DNA of 33,857 bases from Chloroflexota bacterium (GTDB lineage Bacteria > Chloroflexota > Anaerolineae > Anaerolineales > Villigracilaceae): the NCBI GenBank assembly GCA_019873735.1, contig JAIOAQ010000032.1, positions 1-33,857 on the forward strand, written 5' to 3'. A program made the translations under genes and the position numbers. Below are positions 7,681 to 14,746 of this stretch, one piece after another. Under the pieces are notes generated by a model. That model was given only the letters and a program-made list of their open reading frames with translations, made no database searches and was not told where the DNA came from. Each line of letters starts with the position of its first letter. Position 1 is the first letter of the stretch.

Positions 7681-7800
7681 ACTCCGATGGGGAGTAGCCG
7701 CCTGTTTTTTCGGGACGGGCAGTCGTCAATACGGAAAGAAATTTCCCGGCTGTCCGATAGAAGGCGCAAGACCATCGCTCGTTTGGCGTTGGTCTTTTTT
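7681..7800 (+). ncRNA. yybP-ykoY (manganese) riboswitch with terminator expression platform
   Basis: The family's conserved blocks are present in order: GGGGAGTAGC (7689-7698), CGTCAATACGG (7724-7734) and CCCGGCTGTCC (7745-7755). The sequence folds as expected: P1 CGATGG (7685-7690) with CCATCG (7772-7777), P2 CGCCT (7699-7703) with AGGCG (7762-7766), and P3 GGACGG with CTGTCC. Known members of this class bind Mn2+ and control Mn exporters, including P-type ATPases. The P1 3' strand overlaps the 5' arm of the terminator at 7768-7796, so metal binding should favour read-through. This predicts that the downstream operon is switched on by excess Mn2+. The call rests on consensus recalled by eye, not on a covariance-model search. 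Confidence 0.85.
7768..7800 (+). terminator. intrinsic terminator of the riboswitch
   Basis: AAGACCA (7768-7774) pairs with TGGTCTT (7790-7796), with an inner CGC/GCG pair. A run of six T (7795-7800) overlaps the end of the 3' arm. Its 5' arm shares ACCATCG with aptamer helix P1, making the two structures mutually exclusive. Confidence 0.8.
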
Positions 7801-7809
7801 GTGGTTTAG

Positions 7810-8094
7810 ATGCCTATTGAAATGGTGATTTCGCATCTTTCTCGTGTCTTACTAACCGTTCTTATCCTCTGCATTGGCCTGGGCAGCCCCTTTTCGTTTC
7901 AGGGCGCCGGCATGATAGCAGAGGGAACGGACTTTGATTCGGATCAGACAGAATTTGAAGAAGATGCGTTTTTTGCGGGGGAAAATTCTGCATTCACAAG
8001 TGAGACAAGATTGGGCATCGAAACAGGGCGCCTGAACGTTGATCCTGCCTCTCTGACCCCTGCTTTTCAACCTCCCAGATACTCCAACAACTAA
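7810..8094 (+). CDS. hypothetical small secreted acidic protein
   Basis: This 94-residue frame encodes a signal-peptide-like start (ISHLSRVLLTVLILCIGLGS) followed by an acidic segment (EGTDFDSDQTEFEEDAFFAG) and no Cys. I recognise no family. It begins only ten bases after the T-run of the riboswitch terminator, and neither the ATG at 7810 nor that at 7822 has a visible ribosome site, so translation is doubtful. In favour of a real gene are its position as first gene of the operon and its coherent secretion signal. A secreted acidic protein could bind divalent cations, but that is only a guess. Confidence 0.42.
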   Translation: MPIEMVISHLSRVLLTVLILCIGLGSPFSFQGAGMIAEGTDFDSDQTEFEEDAFFAGENSAFTSETRLGIETGRLNVDPASLTPAFQPPRYSNN

Positions 8095-8194
8095 ATAGCG
8101 CCCGCTCGACAACGAGTGTATTACGCTGCGCCTGAATTCTCCGGCTTAACTGTCCGGTTGTTTTACGTTTATTCATTATTAAAGGAGTGTGTGT

Positions 8195-8443
8195 ATGAAT
8201 TGTCCAACCTGTAATGTCACCTTGCTCATTACCAATCGCGAAGGAATCGAAATTGATTACTGCCCGCAATGCCGCGGCGTCTGGCTCGACCGCGGCGAAT
8301 TGGACAAGATTATCGAGCGTTCCGCCGCTTACGAGAAGCAATGGTTTCGGGACGACGACGATGATGACGACCGTTACCAAGCCCACTATGGGTACAAGAA
8401 GCGCAAAAAATCCTTTCTTAGCGACCTGCTCGATATTGGGTAG
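8195..8443 (+). CDS. TFIIB-type zinc-ribbon protein
   Basis: This 82-residue protein starts with MNCPTC and continues with YCPQCRGVWLDRGELDKIIER. It is the four-cysteine zinc ribbon plus WLDxGEL tail of the zf-TFIIB family (PF13453), whose function is not established. A run of seven Asp (DDDDDDD) follows at about residue 52, and the C-terminus is basic (KKRKKS). The ATG at 8195 is chosen because AAAGGAG lies seven bases upstream; a GTG two codons earlier would crowd that site. The gene ends 11 bp before dedA, so it belongs to the metal operon. The poly-Asp run is a possible cation-binding tract. Confidence 0.85.
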   Translation: MNCPTCNVTLLITNREGIEIDYCPQCRGVWLDRGELDKIIERSAAYEKQWFRDDDDDDDRYQAHYGYKKRKKSFLSDLLDIG

Positions 8444-8454
8444 AGAGAAGGACA

Positions 8455-9114
8455 ATGATTGCCGAAATCGAAGCCTACGTTTTATCCGCCGCGCAGACTG
8501 TCTATGATGCCTGGGGCTGGTTGGGCGTGGCAGCCTTGCTGGCCTTCGAAAACGCCACAGGCATCACCCCCAGCGAGATCATTCTCGGACTGGCGGGCTG
8601 GATGCTGATCTTTGAGCATCAACTACCGCCCTCGATGATCTTCCTCGGCGGCCTATACGCCGCGCTGGGGAGCGTCACCGGCTCATCCATCACCTATTGG
8701 GCGGCGCGCCTGGGCGGGCGTCCGCTGGTGGATAAACTAACCCGCTGGTTCCGCATTGACACGGCGCACATCGGGCGCGCCGAGGCGCAGTTCCACCGCT
8801 GGGGCGCAGGAATCGTGCTGGTTGGGCGTCTCATGCCCGGAATCCGCACCATCATCAACATCCCTGCAGGCCTGGCGCGCATGCCCTTTGCTATCTTTTT
8901 TGTTACCACCTTTATCGGCGCGTATGTGTGGTGCACCCTGCTCCTCGGGGCGGGCTACCTTCTTGGCCACGAGTGGGCGCTCATCAGCACCTATCTCAAA
9001 AAGTTTTTCCCCTATTTGTTGGTCGGCGGGAGCGCGGTCCTTGCGGCTTACTTTTGGTTCACCCGTCGGGCGATGAAATTCGCACCTGTTCCAATTCACG
9101 CGGAGGAAGAATAG
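8455..9114 (+). CDS. DedA-family (SNARE-associated) inner membrane protein
   Basis: This 219-residue protein of the DedA/VTT superfamily is about the usual length. The family's membrane proteins are linked to lipid flipping and proton-motive-force homeostasis. Visible motifs are the N-terminal FENATGITPSEIILGLAGW with its acidic residue in a re-entrant region, GSVTGSSITYWAARLGGRP, and the hallmark VGRLMPGIRTIINIPAG carrying GRxxPxxR. Membrane segments follow at about 135-160 and 180-200. The ribosome site AGAAGGA stands just before the ATG. It lies in the riboswitch-controlled operon between the zinc ribbon and a small membrane protein, so a role in metal or envelope homeostasis is likely by context. 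Confidence 0.92.
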   Translation: MIAEIEAYVLSAAQTVYDAWGWLGVAALLAFENATGITPSEIILGLAGWMLIFEHQLPPSMIFLGGLYAALGSVTGSSITYWAARLGGRPLVDKLTRWFRIDTAHIGRAEAQFHRWGAGIVLVGRLMPGIRTIINIPAGLARMPFAIFFVTTFIGAYVWCTLLLGAGYLLGHEWALISTYLKKFFPYLLVGGSAVLAAYFWFTRRAMKFAPVPIHAEEE

Positions 9115-9146
9115 GATTTCCTCCGCGCCTGTGAAAGGAGATTGCC

Positions 9147-9413
9147 GTGTCTGACTCACCCAAACCTGGTATCCGTTTCCCGGCCATTCGCCGCATCTGG
9201 AAGCCCGTCGCCGCGACCGGCGCGGGCGGGACGGCGGTTGCGGTCTGGTTCGAGGAGATCATGATGTATATCCAGGAAATCCTGGCATTACTCCTCCTGC
9301 CCATCATGGCAGGCCTGATCTACCTGCTGGATATTTTCATGTTTAAATCGCGCACGCCCAAACGCGAAGACATCTCCAATTCAAAAGAAAGGAACAAAGT
9401 AAATGCAAAATAA
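9147..9413 (+). CDS. hypothetical small membrane protein overlapping the cation ATPase gene
   Basis: This 88-residue frame starts at GTG, with GAAAGGAG well placed upstream, and overlaps the ATPase start by 11 bases, which suggests translational coupling. The chain has a basic N-terminus (IRFPAIRRIWKPVAATG), a short hydrophobic stretch and one clear membrane segment, ILALLLLPIMAGLIYLLDIF, then a charged tail. No family is recognised. Small membrane peptides can act as regulators of P-type ATPases (sarcolipin, for SERCA), so a regulatory subunit is possible but unproven. Confidence 0.65.
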   Translation: MSDSPKPGIRFPAIRRIWKPVAATGAGGTAVAVWFEEIMMYIQEILALLLLPIMAGLIYLLDIFMFKSRTPKREDISNSKERNKVNAK

Positions 9414-12084
9414 CCTGTGGCACATGCTTGCCATTTCACATACCTTTGAAAAACTCGAAAGTCAAGACAAGGGACTCAGCCGAGCAGAGGCCGCCGCGCG
9501 GCTGGCAAAATACGGTCCCAACGAATTGCAGGCCGCGCGCCGCGTCTCTCCCTGGGAGATTCTGCTGGAGCAGTTCAAGAACGTCCTCATCCTGATCCTG
9601 CTCGCCGCGACGGCTATTTCCCTCTTCCTCGGTCACGGCCTTGAATCAATCGTGATTGCGGTTATTGTCCTGTTTGCCGTGTTACTCGGCTTCATCCAGG
9701 AATACCGCGCCGAACGCGCCATCGAAGCGCTCAAGCAGATGGCCGCGCCCACTGCCACCGTCCTGCGCGATGGGGAGGAAGTGGAGATTCCCGCCAGGGA
9801 CCTCGTCCCCGGCGACGTGATCCTCCTCCACACCGGCGACCGCGTCCCTGCCGACGCCCGCCTGATCGAAGCCGTCAACCTGCAAGTCGAGGAGGCCGCT
9901 CTCACCGGCGAATCGGTGCCGGTCGAGAAGCACACCCGGGAAATCCCCAACGAAGACCTGCCGATTGGCGATCGCAAGAACATGGTCTATGCCGGCACGG
10001 CGGTCACCTATGGGCGCGGCCGGGCGCTGGTCGTCGCCACCGGTATGCAGACCGAGTTCGGCAAGATCGCTCGCATGTTGCAGGATGTGGAATCCACTCG
10101 CACGCCGCTCCAGCAAAACCTGGACAAAGTCGGCAAAACCCTGGCGCGCGCCGCCTTCGTGGTGGTAGCCATTATCGTCGCCCTCGGCCTTTTGCGCGGG
10201 CAACCCTTCATCGAAATGCTCATCTTCGGCATTGCCCTGGCAGTGGCCGTTGTTCCTGAAGCCCTGCCGGCGGTGGTCACCATCTCGCTGGCCATCGGCG
10301 TACAGAAGATGGTCAAACGCAACGCGCTCATCCGCCGCCTGCCCGCCGTTGAGACGCTCGGCAGCACGTCCGTGATCTGCTCGGATAAAACCGGCACGCT
10401 CACCAAAGACGAGATGACCGTCCGCCGCATCTTCACGGCGGGACAGTTGTTCAACGTTTCGGGCGCGGGATATGCCCCCGAGGGCGGCTTCTCGACGAAT
10501 GGCAGATCGCCCGTCGAACCATCCCCTGCCTTACGCCAAGTGCTCATCGCGGCCACGCTCGCCTCGGATACGAAAATGGTTCAACTTCCAGGCGGCGGCT
10601 GGGACATCAAGGGCGACCCAACGGAGGGAGCACTGGTCGTGGCCGCGGCCAAGGCCGGGGTCCAGAAAGAGGCGGTCGATTCCGCCTATCCGCGCGTCCA
10701 CGAAATCCCGTTCTCGTCCGAAGCCAAGCGCATGACCACCGTCCATCAGACCGACGGCAAACTGACCTCTTATGCCAAAGGCGCGCCGGAAGTGATTCTG
10801 GACGGCTGCGATTTTGTCCTGATGGATAACGGCCCTCAGCCGCTCGATCAGGCGGGACGCGCGCTCATTCTCGAACGCGCCCAAGAAATGGCCAGCGAGG
10901 CTCTGCGCGTGTTGGGCATCGCCTACAAACCGAACGCAACCCTGGATTCGGCCGAGCGGGGCATGACCTTCCTCGGGCTGGTCGGGATGATTGACCCGCC
11001 GCGCCCCGAAGCCAAAGCGGCCATCGAGGTATGCGCGGAGGCGGGCATCCGCCCGGTGATGATCACCGGCGATCACCCCGTCACGGCGCAGGCGGTGGCG
11101 CGCGAACTGGGGCTTCTGCGCAACGGCAACCGCGTGGTGACCGGCGCCGAACTGGAAGACATGAGCGACGAGCAACTTCAGCGCGCTGTGGAGGAGATCA
11201 GCGTGTACGCGCGCGTTTCGCCCGCCCACAAACTGCGCGTGGTGACCGCCTGGCAATCGCGCGGACATATCGCCGCCATGACCGGCGACGGCGTGAACGA
11301 CGCGCCCGCGTTGAAGAAGGCCGATATCGGCATTGCGATGGGTATCACCGGCACCGACGTCACGAAAGAGGCGGCCGCGATGACCCTGACCGACGACAAC
11401 TTCGCCTCCATCGTCGCGGCAGTGGAGGAAGGGCGCGGCGTCTTTGGCAATATCAAGAAATACCTGATGTACCTGCTCTCGTCGAATATTGGCGAGATCG
11501 TTCTCATGGCAGGCTCGGCGTTGCTTGGACTCCCGCTGCCGCTCACTGCCGTTCAAATCCTGTACGTCAACCTGGCCACCGACGGCCTGCCTGCCCTGGC
11601 GCTCTCGGTGGATCCGCCCGAAAAAGACCTGATGAAGCGCAAACCGCGCGACCCGCGCACGGGCATCTTCACCCGCCCGGTGGTCACGCTGATGGTATTG
11701 GGCGGACTGTGGTCGGCCATCATCAACCTGGGGTTGTTCACCTGGGCGCTCAACGCGGGCAAAAGTCTCGAAGAAGCCATGACGATGACCTTCGTCTCGC
11801 TGGTGCTGATTCAGTTCTTCAAAGCCTACAACTTCCGCTCCGACAGGCACTCGATCTTTAACCAACCGTTCTCGAACAAGTGGCTCAATTTGGCCATCCT
11901 GTGGGAATTGGCGCTCCTGTTCGTGATCATCTACGTGCCGTTCCTCCACGACGCTTTTGGAACGTATTATCTGCCGCTCGTGGACTGGTTGATCGTTGGC
12001 GCGCTGGCCGTGACGATTGTCCCTGTGTTGGAGATCGCCAAGTGGATGGTACGAAAGGGTTGGCTGGGAACTATAACCGGATGA
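9403..12084 (+). CDS. P2-type cation-transporting ATPase (Ca2+/Mn2+ exporter candidate)
   Basis: This 893-residue P-type ATPase of the SERCA/PMR1-like P2A class exports a divalent cation at the expense of ATP. Visible features in order: an N-terminal cation-ATPase domain, TGES (168-171) in the actuator, TM4 motif VPEALPA (284-290), phosphorylation motif DKTGTLT (Asp328), and hinge TGDGVNDAP (627 on). TM6 carries N723-x-x-x-D727 (NLATDGLPA), and a C-terminal cation-ATPase domain ends the chain. The TM4 Glu and the TM6 Asn and Asp are the usual Ca2+ ligands, so Ca2+ is chemically plausible. The upstream Mn2+ riboswitch favours Mn2+ export. It is the last gene of the operon and is followed by a palindromic repeat that may stop transcription. 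Confidence 0.93.
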   Translation: MQNNLWHMLAISHTFEKLESQDKGLSRAEAAARLAKYGPNELQAARRVSPWEILLEQFKNVLILILLAATAISLFLGHGLESIVIAVIVLFAVLLGFIQEYRAERAIEALKQMAAPTATVLRDGEEVEIPARDLVPGDVILLHTGDRVPADARLIEAVNLQVEEAALTGESVPVEKHTREIPNEDLPIGDRKNMVYAGTAVTYGRGRALVVATGMQTEFGKIARMLQDVESTRTPLQQNLDKVGKTLARAAFVVVAIIVALGLLRGQPFIEMLIFGIALAVAVVPEALPAVVTISLAIGVQKMVKRNALIRRLPAVETLGSTSVICSDKTGTLTKDEMTVRRIFTAGQLFNVSGAGYAPEGGFSTNGRSPVEPSPALRQVLIAATLASDTKMVQLPGGGWDIKGDPTEGALVVAAAKAGVQKEAVDSAYPRVHEIPFSSEAKRMTTVHQTDGKLTSYAKGAPEVILDGCDFVLMDNGPQPLDQAGRALILERAQEMASEALRVLGIAYKPNATLDSAERGMTFLGLVGMIDPPRPEAKAAIEVCAEAGIRPVMITGDHPVTAQAVARELGLLRNGNRVVTGAELEDMSDEQLQRAVEEISVYARVSPAHKLRVVTAWQSRGHIAAMTGDGVNDAPALKKADIGIAMGITGTDVTKEAAAMTLTDDNFASIVAAVEEGRGVFGNIKKYLMYLLSSNIGEIVLMAGSALLGLPLPLTAVQILYVNLATDGLPALALSVDPPEKDLMKRKPRDPRTGIFTRPVVTLMVLGGLWSAIINLGLFTWALNAGKSLEEAMTMTFVSLVLIQFFKAYNFRSDRHSIFNQPFSNKWLNLAILWELALLFVIIYVPFLHDAFGTYYLPLVDWLIVGALAVTIVPVLEIAKWMVRKGWLGTITG

Positions 12085-12109
12085 CGAGAATGGATTTTGG
12101 ATAATCATC

Positions 12110-12231
12110 GCAATCGCCTACCCTTAACCCTCCCGCAGGTTAGAACGGGGCGGCAAGCAATGCCGGGAATCCGTGGAGATATGTTCTGGCCCGGGCATTG
12201 CGCCAAAACCTGCGGGAGGGTAGGCAGTTAC
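12110..12231. repeat. palindromic repeat element, copy 2 (full length, inverted)
   Basis: This is the reverse-complement relative of the element at 4376-4497, about 120 bp, with the same arms, CCTCCCGCAGG / CCTGCGGGAGG. It lies between the convergent ATPase gene and the atp operon. Substitutions are mostly in the centre while the arms are conserved. The 225 bp between the two genes hold only this element and the minus-strand terminator. Confidence 0.85.
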
Positions 12232-12246
12232 TAACCATCGCCAAGA

Positions 12247-12287
12247 TAAAAAAGCAGACCTGCCCGGCGGCGTACCGGTCAGGTCTG
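12247..12287 (-). terminator. intrinsic terminator of the nuo-atp operon
   Basis: On the minus strand CAGACCTG (12287-12280) pairs with CAGGTCTG (12262-12255). Extra CCGG pairing inside the loop strengthens the stem, and CTTTTTTA follows (12254-12247). It stands just after the atpF-delta stop and marks the end of the operon. Confidence 0.88.
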
Positions 12288-12309
12288 TGATTTACTGAAC
12301 AGGGAAAGT

Positions 12310-13047
12310 TTACTTCAACGACTGACGCAGGCCTTCGAGTTGGGCGGCGACGGAGCCATCCAGCACCTTATCGCCGACCTTGATAATCAGGCCGCCCAGA
12401 ATGGAGGGGTCAACGCGGAAGGTCACAGTCGCCTGCTTGCCCATCTTGGCCAGGACATCTTTCTTGACCGCCTCCTGCTCTTCGGCGGTCAGCGGCAGGG
12501 CCGAGGTGACCTCGGCCGAGGCGCCGGCAATCTCCGCGCCTTCGAGGATGACCACCTTGCCCGACTTGACGCCGGAGAAGAATTCGTTCAGCAGGGCGTG
12601 CTGACGCTTCTCGTCGAGCGCCTCGCCGACCAGTTTCTGCGCCGCGGCAATGGCCAGCGCAGCCACCTGTCCGCGCAGATCGCCCAGCATGCGGTTGCGC
12701 TCGCCCTCGGCTTCGGCCAGGGCCGATTCGCGGGCTTTGGCGATCTCGGCTTCGGCGGCGGCACGCACGTCTTTGGCGGCCTGTTCGGCGCGTTCGGTCG
12801 CCTCGCGGACGATCTGTCCGGCCTTGGCCTGGGCCTCAGCGATGATTTTGGCGGCTTCCTTTTCGGCGTTGGCGCGCGCTTCGGCAGCGATACGGGCGTC
12901 TTCCTGCGACTGAGCAATCTTCTGGCGGCGATTTTCCAAACTGCGGACAATCGGCTTATAGGCCCAGGCATAGAGCAGGATGACCATAACGGTAAAGTTG
13001 AATACCTGGAAAAGGAAGAACCCCAGATTGAGACCGAGTTTATCCAT
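12310..13047 (-). CDS. atpF: ATP synthase subunit b fused to delta C-terminal domain
   Basis: This 245-residue peripheral stalk protein starts like subunit b: a membrane helix, GFFLFQVFNFTVMVILLYAW (residues 9-28), then a long Ala/Glu/Lys-rich helix (about 35-145), typical of the b coiled coil. After residue 165 it continues into the C-terminal domain of the delta/OSCP family, with PLTAEEQEAVKKDVLAKMG and the diagnostic DPSILGGLIIKVGDKVLDGS (213-232). The delta N-terminal six-helix domain of about 105 residues, which binds subunit alpha, is not present. The ATG has GGAAGGAG upstream. It is the last gene of the operon and no F1 gene follows. A full delta protein elsewhere in the genome is not excluded. 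Confidence 0.9.
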   Translation of the reverse strand: MDKLGLNLGFFLFQVFNFTVMVILLYAWAYKPIVRSLENRRQKIAQSQEDARIAAEARANAEKEAAKIIAEAQAKAGQIVREATERAEQAAKDVRAAAEAEIAKARESALAEAEGERNRMLGDLRGQVAALAIAAAQKLVGEALDEKRQHALLNEFFSGVKSGKVVILEGAEIAGASAEVTSALPLTAEEQEAVKKDVLAKMGKQATVTFRVDPSILGGLIIKVGDKVLDGSVAAQLEGLRQSLK

Positions 13048-13065
13048 CAGGACTCCTTCCCGGCA

Positions 13066-13308
13066 TTAGCCGACGAAGATGATAATCAGGGCGACGGCCA
13101 GGGCGTAAATGGCGACCGCTTCGGCAAAGGCCATGCCCAGAATCATGTTCGTCTGGATGATCGGAGCCGCGTCGGGGTTGCGACCCATGGCCTGCACACC
13201 GCCCGAGGCAGCGATGCCTACGCCCGCGCCGGCGCCGATGGCGCCCAGCATGGCAATGCCCGCACCCAAAAGTTTCAAACCGTCAACGAAGAATTGATTG
13301 AATTCCAT
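13066..13308 (-). CDS. atpE: ATP synthase subunit c
   Basis: This 80-residue hairpin proteolipid forms the rotor ring of Fo. Helix 1 carries the Gly/Ala-rich packing motif (GAIGAGAGVGIAASGG), the polar loop has RNPD (43-46), and helix 2 holds the essential carboxylate Glu63 in GMAFAEAVAIY. The residues that mark Na+-binding rings (a Gln in helix 1 and Ser/Thr directly after the Glu) are absent, so proton coupling is expected. AAGGAG precedes the ATG. The gene lies between atpB and the atpF fusion in the usual order. Confidence 0.96.
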   Translation of the reverse strand: MEFNQFFVDGLKLLGAGIAMLGAIGAGAGVGIAASGGVQAMGRNPDAAPIIQTNMILGMAFAEAVAIYALAVALIIIFVG

Positions 13309-13340
13309 GTTTCTCTCCTTGATGTAGGATGTTCTTTTCT

Positions 13341-14414
13341 CTAGTGATGCTCTTCATGGCCGTGCGCCACGGTCGCCCCGCTGAGGAAGATCGTCGCCAG
13401 CAGGAAGAACACGTAGGCCTGGATGATGCCGAAGAAGACTTCAAACAGATACAACCCGGCCGGGACGGCCACCGCCGTCAACGCGCCGATGATGGACAAA
13501 AGCAAGGCTCCCGCAAAGATGTTGCCGAAGAGACGGAAGCCAAACGAGAGGATTTTGGCGAACTCGAGGATGATTTCGAGCAAACCGACGCCAAAATTGA
13601 TGGCGCCGAACGGCCCGCCGCTGATGAGTTGCTTGACCTGGAAGAACTTCTCAAAGTACTTTGGCCCCTGCGCCCACACGCCGTAGACCTGGGTCAGCAA
13701 GACGGTAATGACCGCCAGGGCAAAGGGGAAGTTAATGTCGGTGGCGGTGCCGCGCAGGAACGGGACCACTTCGCAGGCGGTGCAGGGCGCGCCCTCGGCG
13801 GCATGTTCATCGGCCGGAGCGGCAGCGTGTTCTTCGGTCGCCGCGGCGGCTTCTTCGGTGTGCGCCTCCGCTTCCACCGGCTGACCCTTGTCAATCGTCC
13901 AGAGGGTAAAGTCGCCGATGTGGAGGAGGGCGACAGGCGCGTACCCTGTCCCCTCGTGAACCTGCTTCAAGCGCCCAATGCTTTCAAAGCCTGGCACCAT
14001 CTTTATCATGTTGGCAGTGAAGATAAGCAGGAAAATCGTGGCCACAACCGGCATGATGCGCTTGGCCCACTTGCCGGCCGAGCCTTCGACGGTGTTCCAG
14101 AGGAACTCAACAATCGCTTCGAAGGCGTTCAGCAAACCCTTGGGGGCGCCATCATTTTTGCGATAGAACCGGTAAGCAGAAATCGCCAGAATGATGAGCA
14201 CAAGGTCTGCCAGGAGCGTGGCGGCAATGGTGTTGGTGATCGGGAAGCCCGCAATCGTCAGGCCGGTCTCTTCCGGCGGCAGGACAACCACCGGGCTGAT
14301 CGGCTTCAGAATCGAAGGTCCGATAAACGCCGCGTAAATTCCCAGGGCAAATAACCCCAGGATGAGCGTTGTCTTGATGTGAAAACGTTTCTTGGGTTTT
14401 GCTTCGCTGCTCAC
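13341..14414 (-). CDS. atpB: ATP synthase subunit a with a His/Glu/Ala-rich loop
   Basis: This 357-residue Fo subunit a provides the proton half-channels against the c ring. The catalytic arginine is Arg294 in SFGFRLFGNIFAG, and TDINFPFALA (225-234) matches the start of the family's core. It is roughly 85 residues longer than E. coli AtpB. Part of the excess is an insert at about 176-218, rich in Ala, Glu and His (EEHAAAPADEHAAEGAP), which ends in a CTAC (CxxC) motif. By family topology this loop should face outward near the proton entry side. A second His cluster, HGHEEHH, ends the protein. The start is GTG with GGAGG eight bases upstream; that site is inside the end of the preceding gene. 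Confidence 0.94.
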   Translation of the reverse strand: MSSEAKPKKRFHIKTTLILGLFALGIYAAFIGPSILKPISPVVVLPPEETGLTIAGFPITNTIAATLLADLVLIILAISAYRFYRKNDGAPKGLLNAFEAIVEFLWNTVEGSAGKWAKRIMPVVATIFLLIFTANMIKMVPGFESIGRLKQVHEGTGYAPVALLHIGDFTLWTIDKGQPVEAEAHTEEAAAATEEHAAAPADEHAAEGAPCTACEVVPFLRGTATDINFPFALAVITVLLTQVYGVWAQGPKYFEKFFQVKQLISGGPFGAINFGVGLLEIILEFAKILSFGFRLFGNIFAGALLLSIIGALTAVAVPAGLYLFEVFFGIIQAYVFFLLATIFLSGATVAHGHEEHH

Positions 14415-14417
14415 CCG

Positions 14418-14714
14418 TCAATCCTCCTTTTCGTCAGATTGGTTTTTGCCAGAGGTCGGCGGGATGGGCGGCAGGTTTTTGACCGCCCGAATCGCCAGTT
14501 TGAAGGTCAGGAAGAGGGAAAGCGGCCCGATCGCCACCACCAGCGCAATCAAAATGGCGTGACCGGTGCCGAGGAGTTTATCCAGCCACTGACCGCCGAA
14601 GACCGCGCCCAGAATCAGCACCAGGCTGAGGCCGGCAATCTGCGCCGCCAGGCTGCCCATCTGATTGAGGACGGCCGGGACGGAGTATTTGGGGGGTTCT
14701 TCGGGCTGTTTCAT
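14418..14714 (-). CDS. AtpZ/AtpI-family F1Fo-associated membrane protein
   Basis: This 98-residue protein has two membrane segments (AAQIAGLSLVLILGAVFGG and HAILIALVVAIGPLSLFLTF) around the motif GGQWLDKLLGTG. It is the small protein encoded at the head of many atp operons (PF09527), proposed to assist c-ring assembly or Mg2+/Ca2+ supply. The ATG at 14714 is chosen because the protein then begins MKQPEEPPK and lines up with family members. No ribosome site is visible, but a TATAAT ends nine bases upstream, so its transcript may be nearly leaderless. Its stop lies 3 bp before the atpB start codon. Confidence 0.85.
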   Translation of the reverse strand: MKQPEEPPKYSVPAVLNQMGSLAAQIAGLSLVLILGAVFGGQWLDKLLGTGHAILIALVVAIGPLSLFLTFKLAIRAVKNLPPIPPTSGKNQSDEKED

Positions 14715-14723
14715 AGCGGCGGA

Positions 14724-14732
14724 ATTATAACA
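14724..14732 (-). promoter_or_regulatory. extended -10 promoter before the atp genes
   Basis: On the minus strand TATAAT (14729-14724) is preceded by TGT, giving an extended -10. A weak TTGATT-like -35 is 15 bases further upstream. Transcription would start around 14717, almost at the ATG of the AtpZ-like gene. It would let the Fo genes be expressed apart from nuo. Confidence 0.5.
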
Positions 14733-14746
14733 TGCCTGCCTGACAA

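Noticed and set aside
10531..12108. A 525-codon minus-strand frame opposite the cation ATPase
   Set aside because: It is a shadow frame; the plus strand encodes a P-type ATPase with every expected motif.
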